Source: Meles meles (Eukaryota > Chordata > Mammalia > Carnivora > Mustelidae). From it: a DNA stretch of 64,000 bases. Shown here one piece after another: positions 32,926 through 43,726 of this stretch. Under the pieces are notes generated by a model, which saw only the letters and a list, made by a program, of their open reading frames with translations, did no database searches and had not been told where the DNA came from. The translations under genes were made by a program, and so were the position numbers. The number at the start of each line of letters is the position of its first letter. The stretch's first letter is position 1. The DNA lies in NCBI RefSeq assembly GCF_922984935.1, contig NC_060083.1:45475203-45539202 (forward strand), in the 5' to 3' direction.

Positions 32926-33606
32926 GCCTTGCTCCATAGGTACTATTGTCAGCTTTCATTTCTTCATAGATGAAAAAAAACGAAAGGACAGAGGAGTTCA
33001 ATGACTTGCCCAGGATCGCACAACAAGCAAATGGCAGAGCTTAGCTGAGCAGGTTTTGTTAGTAAAAAAACTTGCTTCATTTTCCATAAATTATTCTCCA
33101 ATCTACAAAAATATGAGAACTCACAAAAACTGCTGAACTTAAATAACATTTAAATTTGACTTAATTTGAGACAATGCATAAAATTATCAGTACTAAAAGA
33201 AATAAACATCTAGAAACAATTTGCCATCTTTGTAGCGGATTCTTTGCTGTTATCCACCACGGCTTAATGTAATCTTGAATTTATCTAGACTTGATTAAAA
33301 TAGTTACTAATATGTCCTAAATCTTTTATTAACTTGGCACCAGACACCAGGGTTGAGGACAGCTCAGCAGCTCTCAAGAGCAGCTGGCCTGGATGCCCTT
33401 ATGGGAAAGCCTTCTGGCTTTCAGAAACTACCTTCTTCCTTCAGGGGAGAAAACCTGGCTACTTGGCCTTGGCCTTCTCATCTGTAAAATGGGCGGTTTG
33501 GAAGTTGGAACTAGCTTCCCGAATTCCGTTCCAAATCCATCAAAATGTGTATCCAAGGAGACAACTTCCCACTCTGTTCATGAAGGAGATAAAAACCTTC
33601 TTTTCA

Positions 33607-33798
33607 GGACGCCTGGGTGGCTCAGTGGCTTAAGCCTCTGCCTTTGGCTCAGGTCATGGTCTCAGGGTCCGGAGATCGAGCCCCGCATTGGGCTCTCTCC
33701 TCAGCAGGGAGCCTGCTTCCCCGCTCTCTCTCTCTCTGCCTCTGTGTCTACTTGTGATCTCTGTCAAATGAAAAAATAAAATCTTTAAAAAAAAAACA
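33607..33798 (+). mobile_element. Can-SINE
   Basis: GGACGCCTGGGTGGCTCAGT to AAAATCTTT and poly(A). Confidence 0.94.
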
Positions 33799-33926
33799 AA
33801 CTTATTTCCAACAAGGATTTCCAAGAGGTGGTATTCTTGGTAGGTGTTTCTTGGAGTATTAATTAGTCCATTCGGTAAATACCTATTCCCACTACTGTGA
33901 AGTTCCCTGGAAATAGTGACTATGTC

Positions 33927-34130
33927 TTTTTTTTTTTTAAGATTTTTAAAGAAGATTTTATTTATTTGACAGACAGAGATCACAAGTAGGCAGAGAGGCA
34001 GGCAGAGAGAGGAGGAAGCAGGCTTCCTGCTGAGCAGAGAGCCTGATGCGGGGGCTCCATCCCAGGACCCTGGGATCATGACCTGAGCCAAAGGCAGAGG
34101 CTTTAACCCACTGAGCCACCCAGATGCCCT
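33927..34130 (-). mobile_element. Can-SINE with target duplication
   Basis: Poly(T) start with a duplicated AAGATTTT motif. Target ATAGTGACTATGTCT / ATAGTGACTATATCT. Confidence 0.94.
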
Positions 34131-34639
34131 GATAGTGACTATATCTTATTGACTCCTGGAACTCCAGCACCTGACACAGAGCCTGCCATCAAGCCTCTGC
34201 ACTGGCAGGCTCTGGGGGGAAAGCCATACAACAGTAGCTGGAAAGTTCTCCAGATGATTGCAGTGCACAGTCAAGGATGAGAATAGGTAAGGTGTCGTCA
34301 TCAGATGATGGGCCTGGTGCCTAGGCAGGTGAGGACCGCCAGGCAACTGGCTGCAGAGAGGATCCAAGGAGCCCAAGGCAATGTAAGCAGGGGACCTGGG
34401 AGGCTTCGCAGAAGAGAATTTGCCAGAAGCGAGTCCTACGATCTTGCCAAGTGGAGGAGTACAAGACACTCATCCCCGAGAGAAGAAAGAGCCCAGGCAA
34501 AGGCTGGGGGTATGAAAGAACTGTTTGGGAAGCCGCTAGAGTCTAGCAGGTAGAGGGTCAGACAGGCACACTGAGGGAGAAACCAATCCATGAGCAGGAG
34601 ACGTGACTGAAGAGGGTGGACGGCAAAGCCAACATCCAG

Positions 34640-35010
34640 AACAGGGACATGGTAAACAGACTGTGGTCATTCTCCCCAAGGAGCAGTACTACGCACCAAT
34701 AAAAAGGAACACATGGCTGATACACCTCACAATACGGAGGGATGTCCAAAACGTTATGCTGAGTGAAAGAAGCCGGACAGAAAGAACACACTGACACCAT
34801 TTGCATGACGTCTGAGATGGGCACATATGATCTACAGAGATCCGCTCAGCTGTCCGAGGCCAGGTGAACTGGAGAGGGGCGGGAGGGCACCAGCTGAGGG
34901 GACGGAAGTGTTCTGGGTCTTGACTGTGGGGGCGGTGACACATTTGTCAGAACTCCTCCGCTGGCCACTTCAAATGGGCGAGTTTTATTGTGTTTAAATT
35001 CTACTTCTCC
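34640..35010 (+). mobile_element. L1 3' UTR fragment
   Basis: CACCAATAAAAAGGAACACA and TTATGCTGAGTGAAAGAAGC, the standard wording of old L1 3' UTRs. Confidence 0.75.
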
Positions 35011-36017
35011 AACGTTGTTTCTGAAGGTTTGTTTGCTTTTTAAGTGGGCTGAGGTCAAATTGTGAAGGACCTCAAATGTCACGCTAAGAAGTCTGGACTT
35101 AATCCAGGAAGTCATGGAAGGCTTCTTAGTCAAAGGTTTTTCAGTTTGCTTTGGTTTGGCTTGGTAGCAAGTAAAAACCCAAATTGAAGTCAGATTAAGT
35201 AAAAGAATTTCTCTGAAGGGTCCTGGGGTGAATCACAAAATTCAAGGAAGACTTGGGGCCAGAAGCCTGAGGATCCTTCTCTCAGCTTTGTTTCCCAAGA
35301 GCTCCATACCTAGCTCTAGTGTTTCCCCTCATAGCTGAGGACACCATGCTCAGAGAAGCAAAGCGACCTGTCCAAGACACACAGTCAATAAGCGGCTATG
35401 TCCAGCTTGGAGCCCATGTCAGTCTGATGCCCATGCCAGTGTCTTGACCATCAGGCCTGGAGAAACAGGAAAGAGTTGACTCAAAAAAGCCCCCTGGGAA
35501 AAACAGCCAAGCAGAGGGAGGGAGAAAGGGAGCGGGGAGGGGACTCAGAACATGGGAGAGCAACCCCACTCGAGTGGGGAGTAGCTGACAGGCCAAGGAA
35601 CCAGGAGGTGATCAAGGGGAGACTCTGGACTGCAGATGGCCTGAATCCCAAGAGACAGAAAGGTGTGTAACTGACGGGGGGTTGCTTTCCATGAAGATGG
35701 GACTGCTTCTCCAGATCTGAGTCAGTCCTGAGCTTGAATCTCAGCCCCACTGGCCTTGGATAGTCTCCTAACTTCTCTGAGCCTGTTTCCTCAAATGCGA
35801 AAGAGTTAATGCCTGCAGGTGTCATTAAAATTAGAGACACTGCGACGCTGGGAGAGTGCTTCTCCCAGCACCTGGCACTAAGCAATGGCAGTGATTTTCA
35901 GTTATTGGCATATAACTCTATGCTCCACGGGTCTATTATGATTGTGATAGTGCTTTGTGATTGTGATTTTATTGTGATAATAATATTGAGGGCTTCGTGC
36001 CTCCTTCCCCAACCTGC

Positions 36018-36187
36018 TCACCCCAAATAAATATTTATATATTATAAATAAATATTTATATATTATATATTAAATATTATATTATTTAATATATAATATA
36101 TATTATATTATATATTAAATATTTATATATTATAAATATATATTTATATATATTTATATATTATAAATATTATATATATTATATTAT
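36018..36187. repeat. AT-rich tract of TATATTA/ATATTTA units
   Basis: About 170 bases of A and T only, joined to the tail of the following SINE. Confidence 0.9.
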
Positions 36188-36381
36188 AAATAAATATTTA
36201 TTTATTTGAGAGAGAGAGAGAGAGCAAGCAAGAGAGAGAGCATGAACATGGGGAGGGATAGAGGAAGAGAGAGACATATACCCCTGCCAAAGGGAGCCCA
36301 ACACGGGGCTCGATCCCAGGACCCTGAGATCATGACCTGAGCCGAAGGCAGATGCTTTACTGAGTAAGCCACCCAGGCACC
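36188..36381 (-). mobile_element. Can-SINE variant
   Basis: ATTTATTTGAGAGAGAGAGA start and CCACCCAGGCACC end. Confidence 0.88.
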
Positions 36382-36984
36382 TGCATCCCTGGACTTCAAC
36401 AGACTCCACGGTCAGACTTGAAGAAGCTTTTTCTCTTCTTCTAGGCCAGAAAGGTGGGTAGACGCACACCATCTCTCAAAACTTGACCATTCTTGGAATG
36501 TGTGAGTGAATCCAGAAGGGTGAGGGACTGAGAGCCCTCAGTGCCTTGTGGAAAAGCCCCGGCGTTTTTAAGGGCAGCTTGGGTCCTCAGAGCTAAGGCT
36601 ACAAGACACATCGTTGGAGCTCTTTCAGAAATGGGGTCATCAATGCTGGGCTTGTGCCTAAGTGAAATAAAGGACAGCCCATTTGTTGGGATCTGGGGTA
36701 AACTGACACCTAGGTCTCGTCTCTCAACTTCTATGATGGAATTTTAGCATGGGAATCTCATTTCTTTTTCTTGAGAGTCTTGGCTCCTTGGGAATGCAGT
36801 CCTGTCTTACGAGGCTGCTGAGCCATCCCATAAACTTCGGTGACATTGACACTGAGTTTCTCACCCCTTCCCCTAAGGGAGAAGTGTGGATGGGGGAAAG
36901 GGCGCATCCCTGAGTGGAGGGGCTCACCTATGTCAATTACCTTGTGCCAGCAGCTGTCCAAGGGCTTCAGCAACAGCATCCCAC

Positions 36985-37165
36985 TGGATCCTTAGGACAG
37001 TCCTAAGGCTATAGATGGGATCAGCTCCATTTCACAGATGCAGATGAGGAGGCTCAGGGAAGATAAGGTCCCTTAACCAAGGTCACACAAGGTCACACAG
37101 CCAGGAAGTGGTAAAGTCAGGAATCCTACCCAGAAGCCCCTGCTCTTCCTACTGTGTCCCTTCTG
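36985..37165 (+). repeat. MIR-like element
   Basis: CTCCATTTCACAGATGCAGA and a locally doubled AAGGTCACAC before AGCCAGGAAGTGG. Confidence 0.6.
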
Positions 37166-37849
37166 GGGGTGGGGGCATTGGCGTGAAAAGCTTCAGTCCA
37201 CATTTTACAACCTCACCACAGAAGCAGCAATGTCAAGCAGGTAGAGTGGGGCCCTAACGGCCACACAGAGCCAAGGTTCTGTAACCTGAAGCAGCCCAAG
37301 GCCTGAGTTCATCATTCAGGCACATGAGACCCACCACACTTGAGAAGGCTCTGCACGTCTCCCATCGGGGTCTCCAAAGTAGCTAGGCAGTCCGCGAAAA
37401 TCTCCAGAATGAGCAGTAGGGCCTGCAGTCCTAAGGCAGAAAGCTTAGCCTCACCCATGCCCCTGCCAGCAGGCTTGAAAGCCAGGAGTAGGGGTGCTGA
37501 GCTCCCAGCTAGGAGGGAAGGGGTACCTCGTCTCTCAGCCTAGCCCCCTCCCAACCCCAAAAACAATCCCTGGGCAAACCAGAGTCCCCTCTCAACCCCA
37601 GAGACAGTTCCTCCCTGGGATCTGCAGACTTGAGGCAAAAGGTGACCCGGACTCCCCAGGGCCTCCTGCCTCTGCCACCCACACCTCTGGGCCCCGGGCA
37701 CAAACTGTGCCCAGATCAGGACAGCCGGCAGCCCGTGTGCTTCCACCCCCACTTTCTCCCTGTTCCCAACTCCCAGGTGATGACACAGAAGGAGGTGGCC
37801 AAACTGGGTGTGGAGCCTTTGTGGGAAAGGGGGCATGGAGCTGAAGGAG

Positions 37850-37855
37850 TATAAA
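37850..37855 (+). promoter_or_regulatory. TATA box of the plus-strand peptide gene
   Basis: TATAAA in the context CTGAAGGAGTATAAAGGGCC, 67 bases before the ATG. The surroundings resemble the PPY promoter core on the opposite strand (CTGAGGACTATAAAGGGGC), 21 of 25 positions by hand with one gap. Confidence 0.8.
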
Positions 37856-39755
37856 GGGCCTCGGCGGTCCGTGTACCATACCCTTCTGCTGTGCCGCTCT
37901 GCACCCGCCCAGCACCATGGTAATGTCTGATGGCTGAGTCTGGGACCCCTGTCAGTTCTGCGCTCCAGGAGCTTGGGGATGGAGGCTGCCACTGAGGTCC
38001 CCTCCCCGGGGCATTAAGGGCACGAATGAGTGAGACCAGGGTCGCTCCCTCTGCCAGTCTGATGGCCAGGACAGCTGCGGGGGTTTCCTGTCCCTGCTTT
38101 GGGTGGTGGGGGTGAGGGGCTTTCCTGGTCAAGAAAGAGTTGAGGGTCCCAGGGGCTCTGGAGGGTGTGGATCACACGTACAGGCATCAGAGTACGTGAA
38201 TCACGGGATGCGCCTGCGTGAAATCCGCATAAAATTCTCCGTGCACAGCTGGATGCGCACATGGGGATCCCTGGGCTGGCATTCCCCTATGCAGCTATGT
38301 TAGTCCTTCATTTAACATGGAAGGGAGCACCTGCGAAGTGTCAGGCACTGCTCCAGATGTTTGCGCAAATCAGTGAGCAGAACAGGCAGAGTCCAGCTGT
38401 GATGGTACTCACAAATGGGGGAAGAGGGACGTGCCTCTTGGGAGAGATGACAATTTTTAACAAGCACAGAATATAGTAAGTTAGAAGGTGACACATAAGG
38501 GGAAGGCACCAGATCAAGGGCTGGGCTGCAATTCTAAGTAGGGGTCAGGGTAGGACCTATTTAGGAAGTGGCATTTGAGCTGATGCCTGGAGGAGGTGAG
38601 GAAGGTGGTCCTGCGGGTATGCGGATGAAGTCTCCCAGGCAAGAGAACAGCAGGAGCAACAGCGAGGAGGCGGGCGAGGCTGGAGTGGGGTGAGCAAGGA
38701 GTAGCGGAAAAGGTCGATGAGGTTAGGAAGCTGACCGGAGGCTCCACGCAGCCCCCGTGGGTCCAACCGAGAGTGTGTCTCCCGGTCCGTCCCCGCCACG
38801 CCGTGTACCCGGGGCCGCGGGCGTGGGTGCGTCACTGCGCACGGCCAGGGGCGCACTTTTCGGCCTGGGCACCGGGATGTCCCTTCCGGCCTCGCGCACT
38901 TGCGTGCGTCTCGCAGGCAGACGCTTCGCTGAGTCCCTCCAGCCCCGGGTGCGCGGTGGGCGTCACGTGACACCAGGCGGCTCCGTCTGCTTCCCCACCC
39001 CCTCCCCAGGCGCAGGCTCTGCGCTGCGCGTGCGCACTGGCCCTGGTGTGCCTGGTGCTGCTGCTGGCGCCGCCCCGGGGAGCCCTGGGGAAGGAGCTGC
39101 AAGAGCCGGAGACCCCCGGGCCCCGCGCGGCCGACTGGATGGCCAACTTCGCCCACTTCAACAAGTACCTAGAGAAGCTCTTCAACAGCAGGTGGGCGGG
39201 TGGGGGGGAGCGAGAGGGAAGGAGGGAGAGAGGGAGAACGCGCAGGGGGATGGGGGAGGAAGGGGACATCACCGGGCACCCCACCCACCGCCCTCCCTGC
39301 CCCATGATCTGTGCAAAGACGTGTTCCCCAGCTTGAAGTCTAAGGACACCAAGAAATCGAAAAACGTTAAAAACCCCAAGAAAGCCGCGAACACCACAAA
39401 AACCCCACCAGCAAACACCGGGAAACCCCCCCAACAGAGCACCGGGAAACCCCAACCGCCGCCCTCCTCCCAGGGCCCCAGGTAGGAGAGCCTGGGCAGG
39501 TGGGCACCGATCCGGAGCCACAGAACTGGGGGCACTTTGAGCCAGAACGAGAGGAACTAGAGGAAGCCCCGGAGGGTGGGGGCTCCCAGGGACTTCCTTC
39601 TCCAGACAGGGCCCTGACCTCAGATGCCTGACTCAAGTCTCCTGGCCCAGCGACCACCTTTGTATTCTGAGCGGAGCCTTAACTCCTACCTACCCACCTC
39701 CTTCATCGCCCCCCCTCCCCTGCCACGAACAATAAAGAGAAATAGCTCTACTGCT
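37850..39755 (+). CDS. Diverged NPY/PP-family secreted peptide gene, inverted relative to PPY
   Basis: Exon 1 about 37877-37919 ends with the ATG (CACCATG|GTAATG). Exon 2 is 39010-39191 and exon 3 39332-39481. Exon 4 coding is 39590-39617, or the frame stops at 39485 if intron 3 is retained. The product is 120 residues (112 if retained). A hydrophobic signal peptide (LALVCLVLLLAPP) probably ends near ALG|KEL. EPETPG and MANFAHFNKYLEKLFNS follow, aligning with KPEAPG...YYASLRHYLNLVTRQR of PYY and MAQYAAELRRYINMLTRPR of PPY. Exon 2 ends in phase 2 at exactly the Arg-35 codon position; exon 3 ends GGC-CCC-AG|GT as in PPY. The Tyr-Gly-Lys-Arg amidation site is replaced by Leu-Lys-Ser-Lys, and a Lys/Pro/Asn-rich tail follows. 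Seen: splice sites, frame, TATA, poly(A). Inferred: NPY-family descent. Possible kin: ruminant seminalplasmin (PYY-derived). No standard symbol recognised. Confidence 0.82.
38285..38680 (+). repeat. Old interspersed repeat in intron 1 of the peptide gene
   Basis: GTGTCAGGCACTGCTCCAGA and GGAAGTGGCATTTGAGCTGA. Same family as 54660-55480; family not named. Confidence 0.55.
39332..39481 (+). CDS. Exon 3 of the peptide gene: Lys/Pro-rich tail
   Basis: Phase-2 acceptor TTCCCCAG|C makes Ser, then LKSKDTKKSKNVKNPKK and a segment with two TGKP units separated by PQQS. No Gly followed by a basic pair, so no amidation. The exon is 150 bases against 72 in PPY and 81 in PYY, with identical intron phases. 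Codon-level repeats (CACCGGGAAACCCC twice) suggest expansion by slippage. Confidence 0.8.
39590..39617 (+). CDS. Probable exon 4 of the peptide gene
   Basis: GGCTCCCAG|G GAC TTC... completes Arg and gives DFLLQTGP then TGA. PPY's last exon opens CACAG|G GAC CTC and gives DLSPMDL. Phase, length and first residues agree. Use of this acceptor is inferred; ATG-to-TAG without this splice is the alternative. Confidence 0.55.
39731..39736 (+). terminator. Poly(A) signal of the peptide gene
   Basis: AATAAA on the plus strand 114 bases after the exon 4 stop, followed by a T/G-rich stretch (CTTGGTGACTTCTGTGG). Cleavage probably near 39755. Confidence 0.8.
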
Positions 39756-40967
39756 TGGTGACTTCTGTGGACCCTAGGTAAGAGGGGACGCATCCTTCAA
39801 GGGGAGAGCGGGCCCTGGAGTTCTGACTGCAGGAGAAGACGACCACCCCTGCTGGTCTGTCCTACTTCCTTCCTGCAGCCCTACTTCCCCACGATCACCC
39901 CTGGGGAGGGGAGGGGCTCTAACTAGGGGGCCAGCAGAGGGGAGAGGAGCAGGTCCCAGCAACTTCAAAGGAGGGGCTTCAGCCAGGATCCCCTCCCGCA
40001 CGAGTGTCTCCACAAAACAGAGCAGCTCTGAGGCTAGCCCGGATGTCCCGTGTGGGCCCAGGAACGAGCAGAAGGGCCTCTGCCTGCCCCTCAGGGTTAA
40101 GAAGTCCTGTCTTGGCCTCCAGGACCCTATCGGCCCATCTGGCAATGAGTCCCGCTGGGACCTGTCCCTGAGAAGCTGGGTGTGAGGGGGGCACTCTCAG
40201 AGGGGCAGAGGGGCTGGTGACCCTCAGAAGGTGGGTGGGGGGCCAGGGAGAGAGGCACCTCTTGCCAGCCACCTCGCACACACAAGTATGTCCTGAGCAG
40301 GACCCTAACTCCTGCCCCGGGAAGTGTCTACCTCTCTCCCTACTCAGAGCCTATCCCGTTAGCGGCCAGAGAAAATTCTGGGGCTTCTGCCTCCATCATT
40401 CAAAATCAAACTTTGTTCTGCTGAAACCGGGCCCCCCTCCCAGCCACTCCCCTGGGTTTGAGAATTGCCCTGAGCCCAAGCATTTGCCTGATAAGGCTGC
40501 ATCCTCTCCAGCCCTGTGCCTTTTAGGGCCTGGTTCCACCCTCCCAGCCCGCAGCTCCTAGCCCCCAGGCCTCCACTACCTCTCAGGAGCAGTTCTCTCT
40601 AAGTTTCCGGTTCTTCAAAGATGCTTCCTTGTAGTCCTGGAAAGTCTGCCTTCTGGATCCCCTTGGCCGCTCTTTCTACCAGGCGTCATGGCAACAGCTG
40701 GTTGGGGGGGGGGGCCTGAGAAATTCCCATTTCCTGGGCCTTTGCTTGGATCAGCAGACCATGCTCAGTGTTTCTTTCCTTGTTTCTTTTTAAAAGTAAT
40801 TGCATCCACTTGACCGAAATTCGGATTTCCAGCAAATCGATGCTAAAGGATATTGGCCCACACAGAGATCATAATAGGACATTCACAGGTTCACTTGTGA
40901 ATGAGGAATTGTTCAAGAGATTCTCAGAGTTTTTGCTTCCTCCAGCTGCGAACACCAGGTTGTTTTG

Positions 40968-40998
<31 letters not shown>

Positions 40999-42130
40999 TT
41001 TAATTTGTACATGTTTATTGTAGAGAGAGTGTGTGTGGTTGGGGGGAGGAGCAGAGAGAGAGGACGTCAACCAGACTCTCCCGCTGAGCACGGAGCCAGA
41101 CAGCCCACACGGCACTGGGTCCCAGGACCCTGCCATCACCCCTGAGCTAAAATCAGGAGTCGGAGGCTTAACCAGCCAGGCCACCAGGCCCTGCATGCCC
41201 AGTGTTTCATTCATGTTATTTCTTGTCTCGCTCACTGCAACCCTACCCTCTTTACAGATGAGGAATGTGAGTCTCGGAGAGGTGGTAGCGCACAGACAGA
41301 CACACAGACAGAGCGGGGCAGACCCTGGGCTCAGAGCTGAGTTCCTCCAATTCTACAGCCGGTGCTGTGGGCCTGGACTAGCTTGCTGTCTGTGCCAGGC
41401 CTGGGACAACCTGCAGCTCCTCCCTGAGCCTCAGCCTCTGCAGACGAAGAACACAGTATCTCCCTCACTGGGTGGCTGGGAGGGTTGCCCGCTCCTGGCA
41501 CACAGTAGGCTCCTTTTCCCAACAGTCTGCGCAGGACCCCGGCCCCAGGCCCTGCCCTGTCACAGTCCCCCTGCGCTGGCCGTGCTTCTGCTGGGCCCCA
41601 GGCCCCCGGATAGCTATGATCCTACTGAACATGCACGGTAAGCCATCTGTGATCTGCCCGGAGGAGGGCAGCTGGTGACTTGGGGCCACCAGTCATTCCT
41701 CCGGGCTGCATCGTTGCCCCTGGCTACGTGCCAAGGACACTTCAGTGTACATTCATACTTGGCCTAGTGCCTAGGTGTTGAAAAGCATTGGTGGGGGTGC
41801 CTGTGGGGAAGGGCTGTCGTCAAGCTGTTGATCAGGAAGGTCTAGAAGTGCTGAAATGGGAAAAGTCAAACCTCACTGACCCGCTGAATGGCCGTGGAGG
41901 AGCCCCTACCTCCCTCTGGGCCTGCCCCTCTGTGGAGCCGGAGAGCATGAGCTGAATGGCCCTGCCAACCCTACATACCCCGAAGGCCTTCTGGATCCCT
42001 GACATTACCCTCCTTTCCCTCCTTTCCCTCCTCTCCCTCCCCTGTCTCTCTGTCTCTCTGGAGCATGTGGCCCAGCCTGCCCCCACCAGGGGTCCACAGA
42101 GACACACAGAGAAGCTCTGACTTTGATTTG
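39756..42130. other. Interval between the peptide gene and PPY (tail-to-tail)
   Basis: 2.4 kb separating convergent 3' ends. One degenerate Can-SINE (40996-41192). Otherwise nothing recognisable. Confidence 0.7.
40996..41192 (-). mobile_element. Degenerate Can-SINE
   Basis: TTGTACATGTTTATTGTAGA start, GGTCCCAGGACCCTGCCATC middle and GCCACCAGGCCC end. Confidence 0.7.
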
Positions 42131-43697
42131 CTTTATTTAGTCTGTGTGGGGGCAGGGAGCAAGCTTTGACCATTGCCAAGGGTGCCGAGGGGGTAGGTGG
42201 GCCAGCATTGCTCTTGGAGTCAAAGGAGGCAGGAGCTGGCATCACAAGTCCATCGGGCTGAGGTCCCTGTGAGGAGAGGGCAGAACATGGCAGCGGGAGG
42301 GGACAGTCCTCACACCCTCTGGAGACCCCAGGCCAGCCCTGGGGCCTTTGTTCTCCCCTCCCCACACACCCATTTCAGCCCCAGGGATCTAGGCACACAG
42401 AGCAGGGAAGCAAACCCACCTGGGGCCAGCTGCATGGGGGGAGCCCCACTCCAGGATGTCCAGTGTTTCTTCTCTGTCTCTTTTCCCATACCTGGGAGGG
42501 GAGAGATAGCTGGGGCAAGCCCTGTGCCCACGTGCCAGCTCACCTGCCTCATGCCCACCCTTGCACACCCCCTGTCTTTCCCTCCAGGGCCCAGGGCTCC
42601 AGACCTAGTCAGTAGAAGTGCTCTGCTTTCCCAGGAGCATGGAAGGGGCTGGGATCATGGCACACGGCCACAGATACTGGGATCTCTCCCTCCCACCCCG
42701 CCTCGCACGCACCTGGGCCTGGTCAGCATGTTGATGTATCTGCGGAGCTCAGCTGCATACTGGGCCATCTGCTCTGGTGTGGCATTGTCCCCGGGGTACA
42801 CTGGCTCCAGCGGGGCTGCCCGGGCCCCAAGCCGTGGCCGCAGCAACAGAGCCGTGCAGGCAGACAGGAGCAGCAGGGAGAGGCAGCGGTGGGCAGCGGG
42901 CATCTGAGGAGTGGGGAGAGGGAAGGTAGAGACAGAACGGAGCCCATCTGCCCAACCCCTTCACCCATCACCCATTTCCCCAAGACTGGGAACAAAGGGG
43001 CTGAACAAAGGGCTACTTGGTTCTCAGCACCCAACCTCCCAGACATGCCCTGGAGAGCGCCGACAGCCTAGGTCATGAGCCTGAGCCCCTCGGCAGCCCA
43101 CTCTGCACCCAGGCCTTCGGCAAAGTCAAAAACATAGCAGAGAAGGTGGGGATCTGGGACAGGAGAGCCAGGACTCATGACATCCAGGGCCTGGTGGCTC
43201 TGAGGACTTGGATTCAGGGTGAGGTGAAGACGTGCTCCAGCTCACCAACGGGGTGGGAGCGCACAAAATGAACTTGCGAATCAAAGGACAGAAAACCAGG
43301 GCCTGCGGGTCTGCCCCCCGGCAACCGCCGCCAGGATAGACATTCAGGGACAGGTCCTGGAGAAGACACTGTTGCCTGCATCGCCCTCAGCCAATAGGCA
43401 CGGGTGCACTGTCAGACCCTGTCACTCACAAGGCCACATTTGTGTGCACGGCTACCACGCACTCCCGCACACGTCTCCAGTCTTCTGATCCACAGATTGC
43501 TCTGCCAGGGTCATCCGTCTGTCCAGGTGTAGAGCCGGACCCAAGCAGGAACCCAGACCTCCCAATACCACCTCCCTGCTCTGCAAAGCTCCTTCCCCCA
43601 CCCCAGGCCCCTAGTCCCAAGGACTCCCCAGAGCCTGGCCTCCCAGTCCCCTCCAGACTAGGACCACTTACCTTGAGTCCTGAGGGCCAGATGGGTG
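42110..43697 (-). CDS. PPY: PPY, pancreatic polypeptide prohormone
   Basis: Precursor of the 36-residue islet hormone of pancreatic F cells, acting mainly on the Y4 receptor. Exon 1 (non-coding) is about 43697-43672. Exon 2 is 42903-42713 and begins exactly at ATG. Exon 3 is 42491-42420; exon 4 coding is 42266-42242. The 95-residue product has a signal peptide ending ARA, then the mature peptide from APLEPVYPGDNA to LTRPRY, then GKR for cleavage and amidation. A C-terminal icosapeptide beginning DREETLDILEWG follows, ending DLSPMDL. Intron 2 splits Arg-35 in phase 2, the NPY-family hallmark. The gene is intact, with human-like length. Confidence 0.98.
42132..42137 (-). terminator. PPY: PPY poly(A) signal
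   Basis: AATAAA on the minus strand (TTTATT on plus), 105 bases after the PPY stop codon. Confidence 0.9.
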
Positions 43698-43720
43698 TCC
43701 CTGCCCTCCCCCCGTGCCCC

Positions 43721-43726
43721 TTTATA
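43721..43726 (-). promoter_or_regulatory. PPY: PPY TATA box
   Basis: TATAAA on the minus strand in GGACTATAAAGGGGCAC. It places the start near 43697 and a roughly 25-base non-coding exon 1 before CTCAAG|GTAAGT at 43672. Confidence 0.9.

Larger units (their letters stand above)
28774..37800. other. Intergenic region between MPP2 and the peptide gene
   Basis: No exon with family resemblance. Holds Can-SINEs, an L1 fragment, MIR copies, a (TAGA)n microsatellite and an AT-rich tract, listed separately. Confidence 0.7.

Noticed and set aside
38757..39485. Plus-strand open frame of 242 codons covering the new gene
   Set aside because: Only the parts after the acceptors at 39010 and 39332 look coding. 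The upstream part is GC-rich intron and the stretch 39192-39331 is an intron with GT-AG ends.
42197..42907. Plus-strand 236-codon frame over PPY
   Set aside because: Antisense shadow of PPY exons and introns.
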